Below, one piece after another: positions 39,755 to 48,960 of a stretch of 64,000 nucleotides of DNA; positions within the stretch are counted from its first letter, which is position 1; each line of letters starts with the position of its first letter. Source of the stretch: Arthrobacter sp. ZGTC412 (GTDB lineage: Bacteria > Actinomycetota > Actinomycetes > Actinomycetales > Micrococcaceae); the NCBI RefSeq assembly GCF_002929215.1, contig NZ_PJII01000010.1, forward strand, positions 62,001 through 126,000. The letters are read 5' to 3'. The notes under the pieces are model-generated. The model was not told the DNA's origin and did no database searches. It saw only the letters and a program-made list of their open reading frames with translations. A program made the position numbers and the translations under genes.

Positions 39755-40331
39755 CCGTCTCCCCGGGCCAGGCGTCGGCGACCTGTTGGCGGACCTCGTC
39801 AAGGGTCTGTGTAATCGCCTTGGTCTGGGCGATGATGGGGAAGAAGTTCCCGTCACCGCCCCAACGCGGAACAATGTGCTGGTGCAGGTGGGCGGCGATG
39901 CCTGCGCCGCCCACCACCCCCTGGTTCATGCCAAGGTTGAATCCGCCCGGGTTTGATACTTTCCGCAGGACCCGCATGGCCGTCTGGGTCAGCTCGGCAA
40001 ACTCCGCCGTCTCCTCGACGGTCAGGTCGGTGTAGTCAGGGATGTGACGGTAAGGGCAGACCAGGAGGTGACCCGGGTTGTACGGAAACAGGTTCAGCAC
40101 CACGTAGCAGGTCTTTCCCCGGTACACGATCAACGCATCCTCGTCGGTCCGTCCTGGTCCGATGCAGAACGGGCAGTCGTTTTCGTTCTTGAACTGGTGC
40201 TGGCCGCCCTTGATGTAGGCCATGCGGTGCGGAGTCCACAGGCGCTGGAAAGCGTCCGGGACACCGGCGAGGTCAAAGTCGTCGGTGACGCCGGCATCCC
40301 CTGGATATCCTGCGCCTGTGTTCTCCTGCAC
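39744..40331 (-). CDS. HIT family hydrolase/AP4A phosphorylase-like
   Basis: A 195-residue histidine-triad protein. The HIT motif HLHQHIVPRW is at residues 148-157. An N-terminal CPFC pair (Cys 53 and 56), with a later His, suggests a zinc site. The mycobacterial homologue at the same place is described as a diadenosine tetraphosphate phosphorylase, so that activity is plausible but unproven here. It is 18 bases after thrS and overlaps pgsA. Confidence 0.9.
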   Translation of the reverse strand: MQENTGAGYPGDAGVTDDFDLAGVPDAFQRLWTPHRMAYIKGGQHQFKNENDCPFCIGPGRTDEDALIVYRGKTCYVVLNLFPYNPGHLLVCPYRHIPDYTDLTVEETAEFAELTQTAMRVLRKVSNPGGFNLGMNQGVVGGAGIAAHLHQHIVPRWGGDGNFFPIIAQTKAITQTLDEVRQQVADAWPGETDAE

Positions 40332-40349
40332 CGTGCTGTTCCGTTTCCG

Positions 40350-42359
40350 CTAGCTGGTCCGGTTACGGACGGCTTCAGTGATCCGCTTGACTGCCTCTGC
40401 CACGGGCACGCCGTTGTCCTGGCTTCCGTCGCGGAAGCGGAACGACACGGCGCCTGCCTCGGCGTCGTCACCGCCGGCGATCAGCACAAAAGGAATTTTG
40501 TCCTTGCTGGCGGTGCGGATCTTCTTGGGGAACCTGTCCGAGGAAGTGTCCACCTCGGCCCGGATGCCTGCCGCCTTGAGCTGATCGACGACGTCGAACA
40601 TGTACTCGTTGAACGTCTCCGCCACCGGGATGCCCACCACCTGTACAGGGGCGAGCCAGGCGGGGAAAGCGCCGGCGTAGTGCTCGGTGAGCACGCCCAT
40701 GAACCGTTCGATCGAGCCGAACAGCGCACGGTGGATCATCACGGGACGCTGGCGGGTGCCATCGGCGGCCTGGAATTCCAGTTCGAACCGCTCGGGCAGG
40801 TTGAAGTCCAGCTGGATGGTGGACATCTGCCAGGTGCGGCCCAGGGCGTCCTTTGCCTGCACGGAGATCTTGGGGCCGTAGAATGCCGCTCCGCCCGGAT
40901 CCGCGACCAGTTCCAGGCCGGATTCCTCTGCCACCTCGGCGAGGGTCCGGGTGGCTTCCTCCCAGGCGGCGTCCTCGCCGACGTACTTCTCCGGGTCCTT
41001 GGTGGAGAGCTCCAGGTAGAAGTCGTCCAGGCCGTAGTCCTTCAGCAGGTCCAGCACAAACGTCAGGGTCTTGGTGAGTTCTTCCTTCATCTGCTCGCGG
41101 GTGCAGTAGATGTGGGCGTCGTCCTGTGTCATGCCGCGGACCCGGGTGAGGCCGTGCACCACGCCGGACTTCTCGTACCGGTAGACCGAGCCGAATTCGA
41201 ACAGGCGCAGGGGCAACTCACGGTAGGAGCGTCCGCGGGAGCGGAAGATGAGGTTGTGCATGGGGCAGTTCATCGGCTTCAGGTAGTAGTCCTGTGCCGG
41301 CTTGCGGATGGTGCCGTCGGCGTTGAGTTCCTCATCCACGCGCATGGCGGGGAACATGCCTTCCTTGTACCAGTCAAGGTGGCCGGAGACCTCGTACAGG
41401 TGGCCCTTGGTGATGTGGGGCGTGTAGACGAACTCGTAGCCGGCTTCGACGTGGCGCTGCCGCGAGTAGTCCTCCATCTCCTTGCGGATGATGCCGCCCT
41501 TGGGGTGGAACACCGGCAGGCCTGAACCGAGCTCGTCCGGAAAGGAGAACAGGTCCAGTTCGACGCCGAGCTTGCGGTGGTCACGCCGTTCTGCTTCAGC
41601 AAGACGTTCCTGGTAGGCCTTGAGTGCATCCTTGGTGGGCCAAGCCGTGCCGTAAATCCGCTGCAGCTGCTGGTTCTTCTGGTTTCCCAGCCAGTAGGCG
41701 GAGGACGAGCGGGTGAGGGCGAAGGCGTTGGAAATCAGCTTGGTGTTGGGCAGGTGCGGGCCACGGCAGAGATCGCACCAGACGGTGGCACCTTCCTTGC
41801 GCTCAACATTGTCGTAGATGGTGATGTCGCCGGCGCCCACCTCGACATTTACGCCCTCACCGGCTTCGGCGGCCTCGTTTTTCTTGCCAAGGAGTTCGAG
41901 CTTGTAGGGCTCGTTCTTCATCGCTTCGCGGGCCTCGTCCTCGGAGACCACACGCCGGACGAACTTCTGGTTCTGGTTGACGATTTTGAGCATCATCTTT
42001 TCGAGGGTTTTGAGGTCCTCGGGGGTGAAGGGCTCGGCCACGTCAAAGTCGAAGTAGAAACCGTCGGTGATGTAGGGACCGATGCCCAGCTTGGCGTCGG
42101 GGCGCAGTTGCTGGACGGCCTGGGCCATCACGTGGGCGGTGGAGTGGCGGAGTACGTTCAGTCCGTCGGGGGAATCGATGGTGACGCCTTCGACGTCGGC
42201 GCCTTCCGGAAGTTCCTGGTCCAGGTCCTTCAGCTCGCCATTGACGCGGGCAACAACAACATCACGGCGCTCAAAGAAGAGTTCCGCACCGGTTGTCCCG
42301 GTAGTCACCTTGGTCTCTTCGCCATCGACGAGGAGGGTGATCTGCTGGGCATCTGACAC
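40350..42359 (-). CDS. thrS: threonyl-tRNA synthetase
   Basis: Class II synthetase of 669 residues with the full bacterial layout. The TGS domain is at 1-60, the N2 editing domain has [12 protein letters not shown] and its downstream Cys/His motifs, and the catalytic core has the zinc motif MNCPMH. Class II motif 2 lies in [19 protein letters not shown], and an anticodon-binding domain follows. The ATG reads [15 protein letters not shown]. It heads the thrS-HIT-pgsA unit. Confidence 0.96.
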   Translation of the reverse strand: MSDAQQITLLVDGEETKVTTGTTGAELFFERRDVVVARVNGELKDLDQELPEGADVEGVTIDSPDGLNVLRHSTAHVMAQAVQQLRPDAKLGIGPYITDGFYFDFDVAEPFTPEDLKTLEKMMLKIVNQNQKFVRRVVSEDEAREAMKNEPYKLELLGKKNEAAEAGEGVNVEVGAGDITIYDNVERKEGATVWCDLCRGPHLPNTKLISNAFALTRSSSAYWLGNQKNQQLQRIYGTAWPTKDALKAYQERLAEAERRDHRKLGVELDLFSFPDELGSGLPVFHPKGGIIRKEMEDYSRQRHVEAGYEFVYTPHITKGHLYEVSGHLDWYKEGMFPAMRVDEELNADGTIRKPAQDYYLKPMNCPMHNLIFRSRGRSYRELPLRLFEFGSVYRYEKSGVVHGLTRVRGMTQDDAHIYCTREQMKEELTKTLTFVLDLLKDYGLDDFYLELSTKDPEKYVGEDAAWEEATRTLAEVAEESGLELVADPGGAAFYGPKISVQAKDALGRTWQMSTIQLDFNLPERFELEFQAADGTRQRPVMIHRALFGSIERFMGVLTEHYAGAFPAWLAPVQVVGIPVAETFNEYMFDVVDQLKAAGIRAEVDTSSDRFPKKIRTASKDKIPFVLIAGGDDAEAGAVSFRFRDGSQDNGVPVAEAVKRITEAVRNRTS

Positions 42360-42475
42360 GGGTGTCTCCTATTCAAAGTTAAGGCTTCATAGCTTGTGGC
42401 GTACGGGGACCACAGCCAGCCACCGTCAATGCTATCGGTTCAGCAAAGGGCCGACCAACGCGGCGCACGGCAGGC

Positions 42476-45400
42476 TCAGCCGTTAAATCCCGTGATGGCC
42501 AGGCTCCTGCTGATTCCATCCAGTGGATGCGGGCCATCAGGGGCACGGGTCTCCGAGTCCGGGAAGGGCAGGCTTTCGGTGCGGCTGAGGTCCCAGGCCA
42601 TGCTTGCACTGAGGCTGATTCCACGTGGGCCCGTCCGCCGTGTGGTGCCGCGGATTAGCAGCAGCCGGGTTCCGAACAGGAGCAGGCCGGCATTCTCCTG
42701 GGCCTCATGGAAGAAGACTGAATCAATGCAGCCGGTGCCGTCGTCAATGCTGATGAACACCACCCTCCTGCCCCCACGCATGGGGGGCGTCTGGGTGGCC
42801 ACCCGCACTCCGGCCACCAGGACCTCCGTCCCGTTGCGCAGGCCCAGGAGCTTGTCCGCGGTGGTGACTCCCAGCCTGTCCAGCATGGGCCGGTGGCTGT
42901 CCATGAGGTGGCTGCTGACGTCCACAGCCATCAGGTCCAGCTCTGCCCGGACGTTTTCGATGAGGGTGGGTTCCGGGAGCCCCGGCTTGACGTTGCGCAG
43001 TTCCACATCCCCCAGGGGCAGGGACAGCTGTCCTTCCAGAACCTCCACGCCTTTCCGCCCGCTGCCCGCACTTTGAAGCTGCTGCAAGTGCTGGACCAGG
43101 TCTGCCCGGTTGGCCACGCCACCGGCTTCACGGTGCAGGGAATCGAAAGCACCCAACTGGGCCAAACGTTTGATGCTTGGCTTGCTTAACCGCGAGCGCG
43201 CACGGAGGTCTGCGAGTGAGTCATAAGGCTGGCCCGCAACGATTCTTTTCAGTTCCGTGGCGGACAGCCCGTAAATACCGTTCAGGCTCAGACGGATTCC
43301 CAGCTTTCCCAAATCGGGTCCCTGCCGGATCCGTTCCACCCGGTACTCCCCCTTGCTGCGGTTGATATCCAGGGGAAGGATGGGGATGCCCAGCCGCCGG
43401 GCTTCCGCCACAAGCAGTCTTTTGGGGTACATGCCGGGATCGTGTTCCCAGAGGCCGGCCAGGAAGGCTTCCGGGTGATGCGTCTTCAGCCAGGCGGACT
43501 GGTAGGTGGGCACCGCGAAAGCGGCTCCGTGGGCCTTACAGAACCCAAAGCTGCCAAAGGCCTTCAGGGTCCCCCACACGTTGTCCACTACTTCCGGGGA
43601 ATAGCCCTTCTTCCGGGCTTCCCTGCGGAAAAACTCCTCAACACTTAATTCCAGGACCTCGTTGCCCAGGGCACGACGGAATTCGTCAGCCCTGGCCAGG
43701 CCGCAACCGGTCATCACGTTGAACGTTTTCAGGATCTGTTCATGGAAAACGGTCACCCCGTGGGTTTCCGCCAGAACGGGCTTCAGGTCCGGGTGGGGGT
43801 ACACCTCGGGTGCGAAACCGTGCCGGTGCTCCAGGAAGGGCCGGACCATGTCCGATTTCATGGGCCCGGGCCGGAAAAGCGAAATGTCGATGATGAGATC
43901 GTTGAACTCCCGCGGTGCCATCTTGCCGATCAGTTCGCGCTGCCCAGGAGACTCAATTTGGAAGCAGCCCAGGGTGTGTGTGCTCCGGATGAGTTCAAAG
44001 GTGGCCTCATCATCCAGGGGTATGGCGTTGAGGTCGATGTGGCCGTTTTCTGCAATGTAATCCGGGCCGGACCCGTCCTTCCCGGGATCATGTTTCCCTG
44101 CAGCCACCACTTCCTCTTTAGACGAGTGGATGCGGATGACCTCCCGGACGGCAAACGCCATGGCGCTTTGCATCCTGACACCCAGGACGTCGAGCTTCAG
44201 CATGCCCATGGGGTCCATATCGTGTTTATCGAACTGGCTCATAGGCAGACCCAGGCCGCTGGGCTGGACCGGGGTGCGGTCCAGCAGGGTTGCGTCCCCC
44301 AGGATCACACCGCACGGATGCATCGAGATATGCCGCGGCAGCCGGTCAAGGCGTTCCGTCAGGTCCACCAGCAGGTCCAACTGCTGGTTGCCGTGGGTAT
44401 CGCGCTGTTCCACCCGGCCTGCAAATTCCCTCAGTTCAGGCTTTTCCTGCAATGCCTCCCGGAATTTCCGTGCTGAAAACCGCCACAGCTGTTTCGCGAT
44501 GTCCCCCACGTCACCGTCATCCATGCCTAGAGCCATGCCGGCGTCCCGCACTGCGCCTCTAGCCCGGTACCCGTTTTGCATACTCATCAGCGTGACCCGC
44601 TCGGCGCCGAATCGCTCGAAGATCCGCCGGTAGACGTTATGCCGTTCTGCGCTTTCAACGTCGATATCGATGTCAGGCAGGGTGGCCCGGTCCCGGGAAA
44701 GGAAGCGCTCAAAGATCAGGTCATGCTGCAGTGGATTTACCTGGCTGACGTCAATCAGGTAATTGACCAGGCTTGATGCACCAGATCCGCGGGCCGCCGC
44801 CCTCACCCCCATGTCCTGGATCATGCGTGAAACTTCGGCAACAGTAAGGAAGTAGGACGAAAACCCCAGGTTCTGGATAATGCCCAGTTCGTGCTCGAGC
44901 CGGTGCCGCATTTCCTTTTCCCGGGTGCCCGAAATTCCCGGGAACCGCCTCCCGATTCCCGCCTGGCAGCGTTGTACCAGTTCAATATGGGGATCCTGGT
45001 TGATCCCGATGACTGAAGCTTCCGGCACCACGGGCTGCTTCCAGCCCATATCGGTGACGGGGTCCATCCTGCAGAGATCGGCGAGCGCCTCGGTTTGTGC
45101 CATCAGCTGTTTAAGGTCTGCTGCACCGTATCCGGCGGCGGAGATGATTTCCTTGCCCAGTTGCAGCATTTGGGCTCCGGATTTCAGCCAGCCCTGCCCA
45201 TTCGGCTGCAGCATTGGTTCCTGGGCCAGCTCCGGCAGCGATTTCAGGGTCCGGGCCGAGTCCAGGACGTCGGCGGTGGCGGCTCCGTCCTCCGCGCAGT
45301 ACCGCACCGCGTTACTGAGGATTGCCGGTACGTTGTGCTCTTCCGCGAGCTTAAGCATCCGGACGGCATGTGAGGTACTCAGCGGCGCCCCCGGGGCGCT

Positions 45401-45964
45401 GAGTTGCGAAACGATCTCCGTTACCACCGTTCCGGCGGGCATTGCGTCGAGCCATTGTTTGAAAAGTGTCCGCGGGCGCAGGTACCGGCGGCCGCCCATG
45501 GCCCGCCCGACATCGGAATCCGGCCCGATCAGGACCATCAGCACGGGTTTGAGGGTCCGGGGATCCAAAGTGCGGGAGGCAAGCTCCGCCCTGGTCACTG
45601 CCACCGGCACGGTTCCCCCGGACTTCCCCGAGGTGCGGGCATGGGCATCGGACACCAGCCGGCACAGTGCACGGTACCCTGCCCCGTTGTTGTTGCCCCG
45701 GGCGAGCACCACCACACGTCCCGCCAACTGGGTGCGGTGATCGCCGTCGTCGTCGAAAACCGCCAGGTCCACCCCAACCAGGGGGTCGATACCCGCATCC
45801 ATGCACGCCTTCAGGTGCTTGATGGTTCCGTACAGACCGTCGCGGTCGGTGCAGGCGAGCGCGGTGGCGCCGTCGGCAGCGGCAGCCTGCGCCAGTTCTT
45901 CAGGCCAGGACACACCGTAGTGGGCACTGAAGGCGGTGGAGACGTGGAGGTGCGTGAAGCTCAT
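42476..45964 (-). CDS. dnaE2: error-prone DNA polymerase DnaE2
   Basis: A 1,162-residue C-family polymerase. An N-terminal PHP domain is followed by the palm with catalytic Asp motif LPDIDIDVESAERHN, the second Asp motif GMLKLDVLG, and an OB fold near the C-terminus. The DIDIDVES form matches DnaE2 rather than replicative DnaE1. The PHP domain keeps HLH near residue 5 but has TDRDGLYG where TDHDG is usual, so one metal ligand looks lost. The ATG overlaps the DUF6504 stop as ATGA, and a LexA box lies before that gene. It should act in SOS mutagenesis and translesion synthesis. Confidence 0.9.
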   Translation of the reverse strand: MSFTHLHVSTAFSAHYGVSWPEELAQAAAADGATALACTDRDGLYGTIKHLKACMDAGIDPLVGVDLAVFDDDGDHRTQLAGRVVVLARGNNNGAGYRALCRLVSDAHARTSGKSGGTVPVAVTRAELASRTLDPRTLKPVLMVLIGPDSDVGRAMGGRRYLRPRTLFKQWLDAMPAGTVVTEIVSQLSAPGAPLSTSHAVRMLKLAEEHNVPAILSNAVRYCAEDGAATADVLDSARTLKSLPELAQEPMLQPNGQGWLKSGAQMLQLGKEIISAAGYGAADLKQLMAQTEALADLCRMDPVTDMGWKQPVVPEASVIGINQDPHIELVQRCQAGIGRRFPGISGTREKEMRHRLEHELGIIQNLGFSSYFLTVAEVSRMIQDMGVRAAARGSGASSLVNYLIDVSQVNPLQHDLIFERFLSRDRATLPDIDIDVESAERHNVYRRIFERFGAERVTLMSMQNGYRARGAVRDAGMALGMDDGDVGDIAKQLWRFSARKFREALQEKPELREFAGRVEQRDTHGNQQLDLLVDLTERLDRLPRHISMHPCGVILGDATLLDRTPVQPSGLGLPMSQFDKHDMDPMGMLKLDVLGVRMQSAMAFAVREVIRIHSSKEEVVAAGKHDPGKDGSGPDYIAENGHIDLNAIPLDDEATFELIRSTHTLGCFQIESPGQRELIGKMAPREFNDLIIDISLFRPGPMKSDMVRPFLEHRHGFAPEVYPHPDLKPVLAETHGVTVFHEQILKTFNVMTGCGLARADEFRRALGNEVLELSVEEFFRREARKKGYSPEVVDNVWGTLKAFGSFGFCKAHGAAFAVPTYQSAWLKTHHPEAFLAGLWEHDPGMYPKRLLVAEARRLGIPILPLDINRSKGEYRVERIRQGPDLGKLGIRLSLNGIYGLSATELKRIVAGQPYDSLADLRARSRLSKPSIKRLAQLGAFDSLHREAGGVANRADLVQHLQQLQSAGSGRKGVEVLEGQLSLPLGDVELRNVKPGLPEPTLIENVRAELDLMAVDVSSHLMDSHRPMLDRLGVTTADKLLGLRNGTEVLVAGVRVATQTPPMRGGRRVVFISIDDGTGCIDSVFFHEAQENAGLLLFGTRLLLIRGTTRRTGPRGISLSASMAWDLSRTESLPFPDSETRAPDGPHPLDGISRSLAITGFNG

Positions 45965-46299
45965 GCTGTCCGGGGGCGCAGGGCGTCGTGGATCCGCAGG
46001 AGCCGCCAGCGGCCGCTGCGGATGTGGCGGGTCAGGTCAAGGGTGAGTGGTTCTTCCTGGTCCTTAAATGCGCCGGAACCGGCGGCGGAAGGAAGCACCT
46101 GAACCCGCCAGATTTCATGGTCCACCAGTCCAGGACCGGTTCCCAGCGGTGCACGGCTTTCCTCGGCCCACCACTGCCGGCGCTCGTACCATCGGACCGG
46201 CTCGGCGCAGATTGAATACCGCCGTCCTGCCCATTGAAGGCTTACCGGTTGGCCTTCCGGGTTGCAGGCAACGTCCACGGATTCGCTGAACATCCCCAT
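45961..46299 (-). CDS. DUF6504 protein, SOS-regulated
   Basis: A 112-residue protein resembling the DUF6504 family, small proteins encoded beside dnaE2/imuB in actinobacteria. The start MGMFSESVDVACNPEGQPVSLQW and the W/R-rich segment RWYERRQWWAEE are seen. The ATG at 46299 has GGGAGG about 5 bases upstream; the next ATG two codons later is less well placed. Its stop overlaps dnaE2 by ATGA, and a LexA box lies 37 bases upstream. The function is not known; co-regulation suggests a role with DnaE2. Confidence 0.82.
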   Translation of the reverse strand: MGMFSESVDVACNPEGQPVSLQWAGRRYSICAEPVRWYERRQWWAEESRAPLGTGPGLVDHEIWRVQVLPSAAGSGAFKDQEEPLTLDLTRHIRSGRWRLLRIHDALRPRTA

Positions 46300-46336
46300 G
46301 GGCACCTCCCGGACAGACCAAAAAATCAGGACACAT

Positions 46337-46352
46337 TCGAATATGTGTTCGA
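46337..46352. promoter_or_regulatory. LexA (SOS) box before DUF6504-dnaE2
   Basis: On the minus strand it reads TCGAACACATATTCGA. The Gram-positive/actinobacterial LexA consensus is TCGAAC-N4-GTTCGA, so 15 of 16 positions with a specified or central base fit, with one change in the right arm. It lies 37 bases before the DUF6504 start and 80 bases before the divergent plus-strand gene. Confidence 0.85.
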
Positions 46353-46432
46353 ATACTTCAAGTCTAAGCCAGCGGCGGCACAAATCCTAGGCGGGGGTGG
46401 ACGGACCGATCGGCAGGGAGCAGGATTGTGCC

Positions 46433-46822
46433 ATGAGCACCCATGACGCACTCCTCAAACAGGTCAGCATCAAAGCCCAGAACTCCACCCTCGTGGCCAC
46501 CTTCGACATAGACGGCAACATCCCCGGTTCCGGTGCCTACGTGGTGGGGCTTGTGGCTGCCAGTCCGGACTACTCATCCCAGCGGCGCCTGGGCATTGAG
46601 TTCATGAACGGGGAGGCGATCGCCTTCTTCTCGTTCAACCATGAACAGAGCACGGAAGAGAACTACGATCTTTCCGGCGTCACCCACTCCGGCAACACCA
46701 TCACCGGCAATTTCCCGCTCGCAGCCATTAATGGGCTCGGCAAAGGGCATGTGATGACCGGCTTCAGCGAAGCGGACGGCCGGGAATTCCAATCCGGTGT
46801 TCCGGTGGAGGAAAACCTGTAA
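46433..46822 (+). CDS. small conserved hypothetical protein
   Basis: A 129-residue protein of unknown function, without signal peptide or membrane helix, predicted to be mostly beta-strand. It contains GAYVVGLVAAS, LGIEFMNGEAIAFFSFNH and an FPLAAINGLGKGHV segment. The ATG lies about 80 bases from the LexA box and is divergent to DUF6504, so co-regulation is possible but not shown. Nothing in the sequence indicates an enzyme. Confidence 0.7.
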   Translation: MSTHDALLKQVSIKAQNSTLVATFDIDGNIPGSGAYVVGLVAASPDYSSQRRLGIEFMNGEAIAFFSFNHEQSTEENYDLSGVTHSGNTITGNFPLAAINGLGKGHVMTGFSEADGREFQSGVPVEENL

Positions 46823-46840
46823 CAGCTGGGCTGAAGCAGC

Positions 46841-47161
46841 TCAGCTGTTCTCTTTGTGGACCCGGAGTTCGAGTTCGATGAAGCCTGAGATCATGGCCCG
46901 ATACGTGGACTCAACGATGTCCGGGTCAATGTCTTTCTTAGCAGCCGCAGAGCGGACGTGCTCGATGACCCGCTCCACACGGCCGGGGGCACGGACCTCA
47001 GCGTCGTCGCCCTTGAGGGTTCCGGCGATCCGGATCAGCCGTTCACGGCGGGCAATGAGGGTGACAATCTGGTCATCCACCTCGTCAACGGCAACCCGGA
47101 CGGCAGCAAGCTGTTCCTTGTCGGCCAGTGCGTCTCTATCGTTCCCTTGAATTGTTGCCAT
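46841..47161 (-). CDS. chorismate mutase, AroQ type
   Basis: A 106-residue all-helical AroQ-class enzyme that converts chorismate to prephenate, the branch to Phe and Tyr. The signature RVAVDEVDDQIVTLIARRERL is at about residues 22-42, and IRIAGTLKGDDAEVRAPGR follows. It is far from the aro operon but consumes its product. The ATG at 47161 gives MATIQGNDRDALADKEQ; the longer frame is unsupported. Confidence 0.9.
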   Translation of the reverse strand: MATIQGNDRDALADKEQLAAVRVAVDEVDDQIVTLIARRERLIRIAGTLKGDDAEVRAPGRVERVIEHVRSAAAKKDIDPDIVESTYRAMISGFIELELRVHKENS

Positions 47162-47180
47162 CCTCTGACAGTATCGAACC

Positions 47181-47603
47181 ATGCAGCCCAGAGTCGACTT
47201 CATTTCACTAGGCGTCCGCAGCGTTCCGGCGTCCCGCTCCTTCTATGTGGACGGCCTTGGCTGGCCAGTCCACCGCGAATTTCCTGGGGATGTGGTGTTC
47301 ATCCAGGTGAACCACGGCCTGGTGCTGTCACTGTGGGACGTCCGCCAGATGCAGGCCGATGCCGGCGTCAGCGAGCCCGGCCCGGTCCCCTGCATCACCC
47401 TGAGCCACAACCTCCCCAGTACCGAGGACGTTGACCGGGTCATGGAAGAGGCTGCCGCAGCGGGAGCTACCATCGTCGCCGAGCCCATCACGCAGCCCTG
47501 GGGCGGCTACAGCGGGTACTTCGCAGATCCGGACGGCTTCCGCTGGGAAGTGGCCTACAACCCCACCTGGGCAGTGGACGACGCCGGGTCGGTCACCGTT
47601 TAG
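47181..47603 (+). CDS. VOC/glyoxalase-fold protein
   Basis: A 140-residue vicinal-oxygen-chelate protein. The N-terminus VDFISLGVRSVPASRSFYVDGLGW is the typical first beta-alpha-beta unit, and GGYSGYFADPDGFRWEVAYNP is the C-terminal one. Only one metal-binding Glu is clear, and the reaction is unknown. It is divergent from chorismate mutase by 19 bases. Confidence 0.85.
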   Translation: MQPRVDFISLGVRSVPASRSFYVDGLGWPVHREFPGDVVFIQVNHGLVLSLWDVRQMQADAGVSEPGPVPCITLSHNLPSTEDVDRVMEEAAAAGATIVAEPITQPWGGYSGYFADPDGFRWEVAYNPTWAVDDAGSVTV

Positions 47604-47629
47604 CCCCTCGGCACGGCTTCGCGGGGCTA
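47601..47629. terminator. hairpin between VOC gene and yedK
   Basis: TAGCCCC (47601-47607, including the VOC stop codon) pairs with GGGGCTA (47623-47629). It sits between convergent genes. It has no strong T run. Confidence 0.55.
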
Positions 47630-47642
47630 CTTCGGTTACGGT

Positions 47643-48404
47643 TTAGAAGAGGGCCTCCACCGGGCGGATCAGCTCGGGGCCGTTGTTGCGGACGTTGCCC
47701 ACCTCTTTGCCCACTGAATCAACGTGCCAGTCCGATGCCACGTCTTTAACCCCGGACCGGACCAGATCAACCAGCGCCGCAGCGTCGTCGGCTTGCGGGT
47801 CGAGCCACACCTGCATGGTGGCCTTGTCCATCGGCAGCGGCACCCGGTCATGCAGCGCGGTCAGCTTGCCGAAGACGGTTGTTTCGCTGCCGGTCGGCGG
47901 AGTGTCAGTGGTCAGGATGGAGGTGGAAAGCATCCAGCCGCCGGGCTCCCCCGCCGGCCAGGCCGGATCCTTCCACCACTCATAGAGCCCGGCAAAAACC
48001 AGGCCGCCACCCTTCCCCGGATGCACGTAGTAGGGCTGTTTCGCCTTCCCGGTCCCCTGCTTCCACTCGTAGTAGCCGTCCGCGGGCACCGCGCAGCGGC
48101 GCGACTGAATGGCTTTGCGGAACGCCGGCTTCTCCAGCACTGATTCGCTCCGGGCGTTGATCATCCGCGAGCCGATGCCCGGGTCCTTGGCCCAGGAAGG
48201 GACCAAGCCCCACCGCGCCACGTGAAGCTGGCGCACCTGCCTGGGCTCCGGACCCTCATCGATCAACCGCTCCAGGACAATGGGTACAGCGTCAGTGGGC
48301 GCAACATTCCACGACGGCGGGATGCTCACCTCATCCTCGAGCTCGGCGTCAAACTCTGCCAGGAGGTCCCCCACAGCACGTGCCATTACATAGCGTCCAC
48401 ACAT
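47643..48404 (-). CDS. yedK: SOS response-associated peptidase (YedK/HMCES-like)
   Basis: A 253-residue SRAP protein that crosslinks to abasic sites in single-stranded DNA through Cys2. The N-terminus is MCGRYVMARA, with the Cys directly after Met. Conserved residues are in NARSESVLEKPAFR, VPADGYYEWK and HDRVPLPM. The ATG at 48404 was chosen because Cys must be residue 2. No LexA box was recognised before this gene, although other DNA damage genes are nearby. Confidence 0.93.
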   Translation of the reverse strand: MCGRYVMARAVGDLLAEFDAELEDEVSIPPSWNVAPTDAVPIVLERLIDEGPEPRQVRQLHVARWGLVPSWAKDPGIGSRMINARSESVLEKPAFRKAIQSRRCAVPADGYYEWKQGTGKAKQPYYVHPGKGGGLVFAGLYEWWKDPAWPAGEPGGWMLSTSILTTDTPPTGSETTVFGKLTALHDRVPLPMDKATMQVWLDPQADDAAALVDLVRSGVKDVASDWHVDSVGKEVGNVRNNGPELIRPVEALF

Positions 48405-48533
48405 GGCTCCAGCATGCCATCGGCGGCAGGAGCTGTCATCCAAGGACGCCAGTGGCTAGCTGTAGCTGGGAATACGCGGCTTCGCGCTACCGTTGACGGT
48501 AAGGAAACCCTGCACGACTCTTAGGAGAAACTT

Positions 48534-48791
48534 ATGGACTTCACTCCCGAATCCGGCACCATCACAATGTTTTCCACCACCTGGTGCGGCTACTGCAACC
48601 GGCTGAAGAAGCAGCTGGACTCGCACGGCATCGGCTACACCGAGATCAACATCGAGGAAGTGGAAGGCACTGCCGAACTCGTGGAGCAGCTTAACGGCGG
48701 CAACCGCACAGTGCCCACCGTCCTCTTTCCGGACGGCACCGCGGCAACCAACCCTTCCGCTGCCGAGGTCAAGACCCGCCTCGCAGCGTAG
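48534..48791 (+). CDS. mrx1: mycoredoxin 1
   Basis: An 85-residue glutaredoxin-fold protein that uses mycothiol in place of glutathione. The active site CGYC is at residues 18-21 (TTWCGYC), and the cis-Pro segment NRTVPTVLFPDG follows. The start has AGGAG just upstream. A perfect hairpin follows. Mycothiol use is an inference from the family and the actinobacterial host. Confidence 0.9.
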   Translation: MDFTPESGTITMFSTTWCGYCNRLKKQLDSHGIGYTEINIEEVEGTAELVEQLNGGNRTVPTVLFPDGTAATNPSAAEVKTRLAA

Positions 48792-48854
48792 CCGGCAAGC
48801 CGAACAAGAGGTTCGGCAACCCCGGGGCCGCCGTCGGAGGCGTGTGATAGACAG

Positions 48855-48886
48855 AACGGGACCAGCATTTCGGTGTTGGTCCCGTT
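48855..48886 (+). terminator. terminator after mycoredoxin
   Basis: Perfect 10-bp arms AACGGGACCA / TGGTCCCGTT with a 12-base loop and a following TTG, 63 bases after the stop. Confidence 0.75.
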
Positions 48887-48960
48887 TTGCGTATCTGCAC
48901 CATCCCCTTCTGTATGCCAGATGCGGGAGCAGTCGTGGTCCATAGAGTCAAAGGTGCCGT

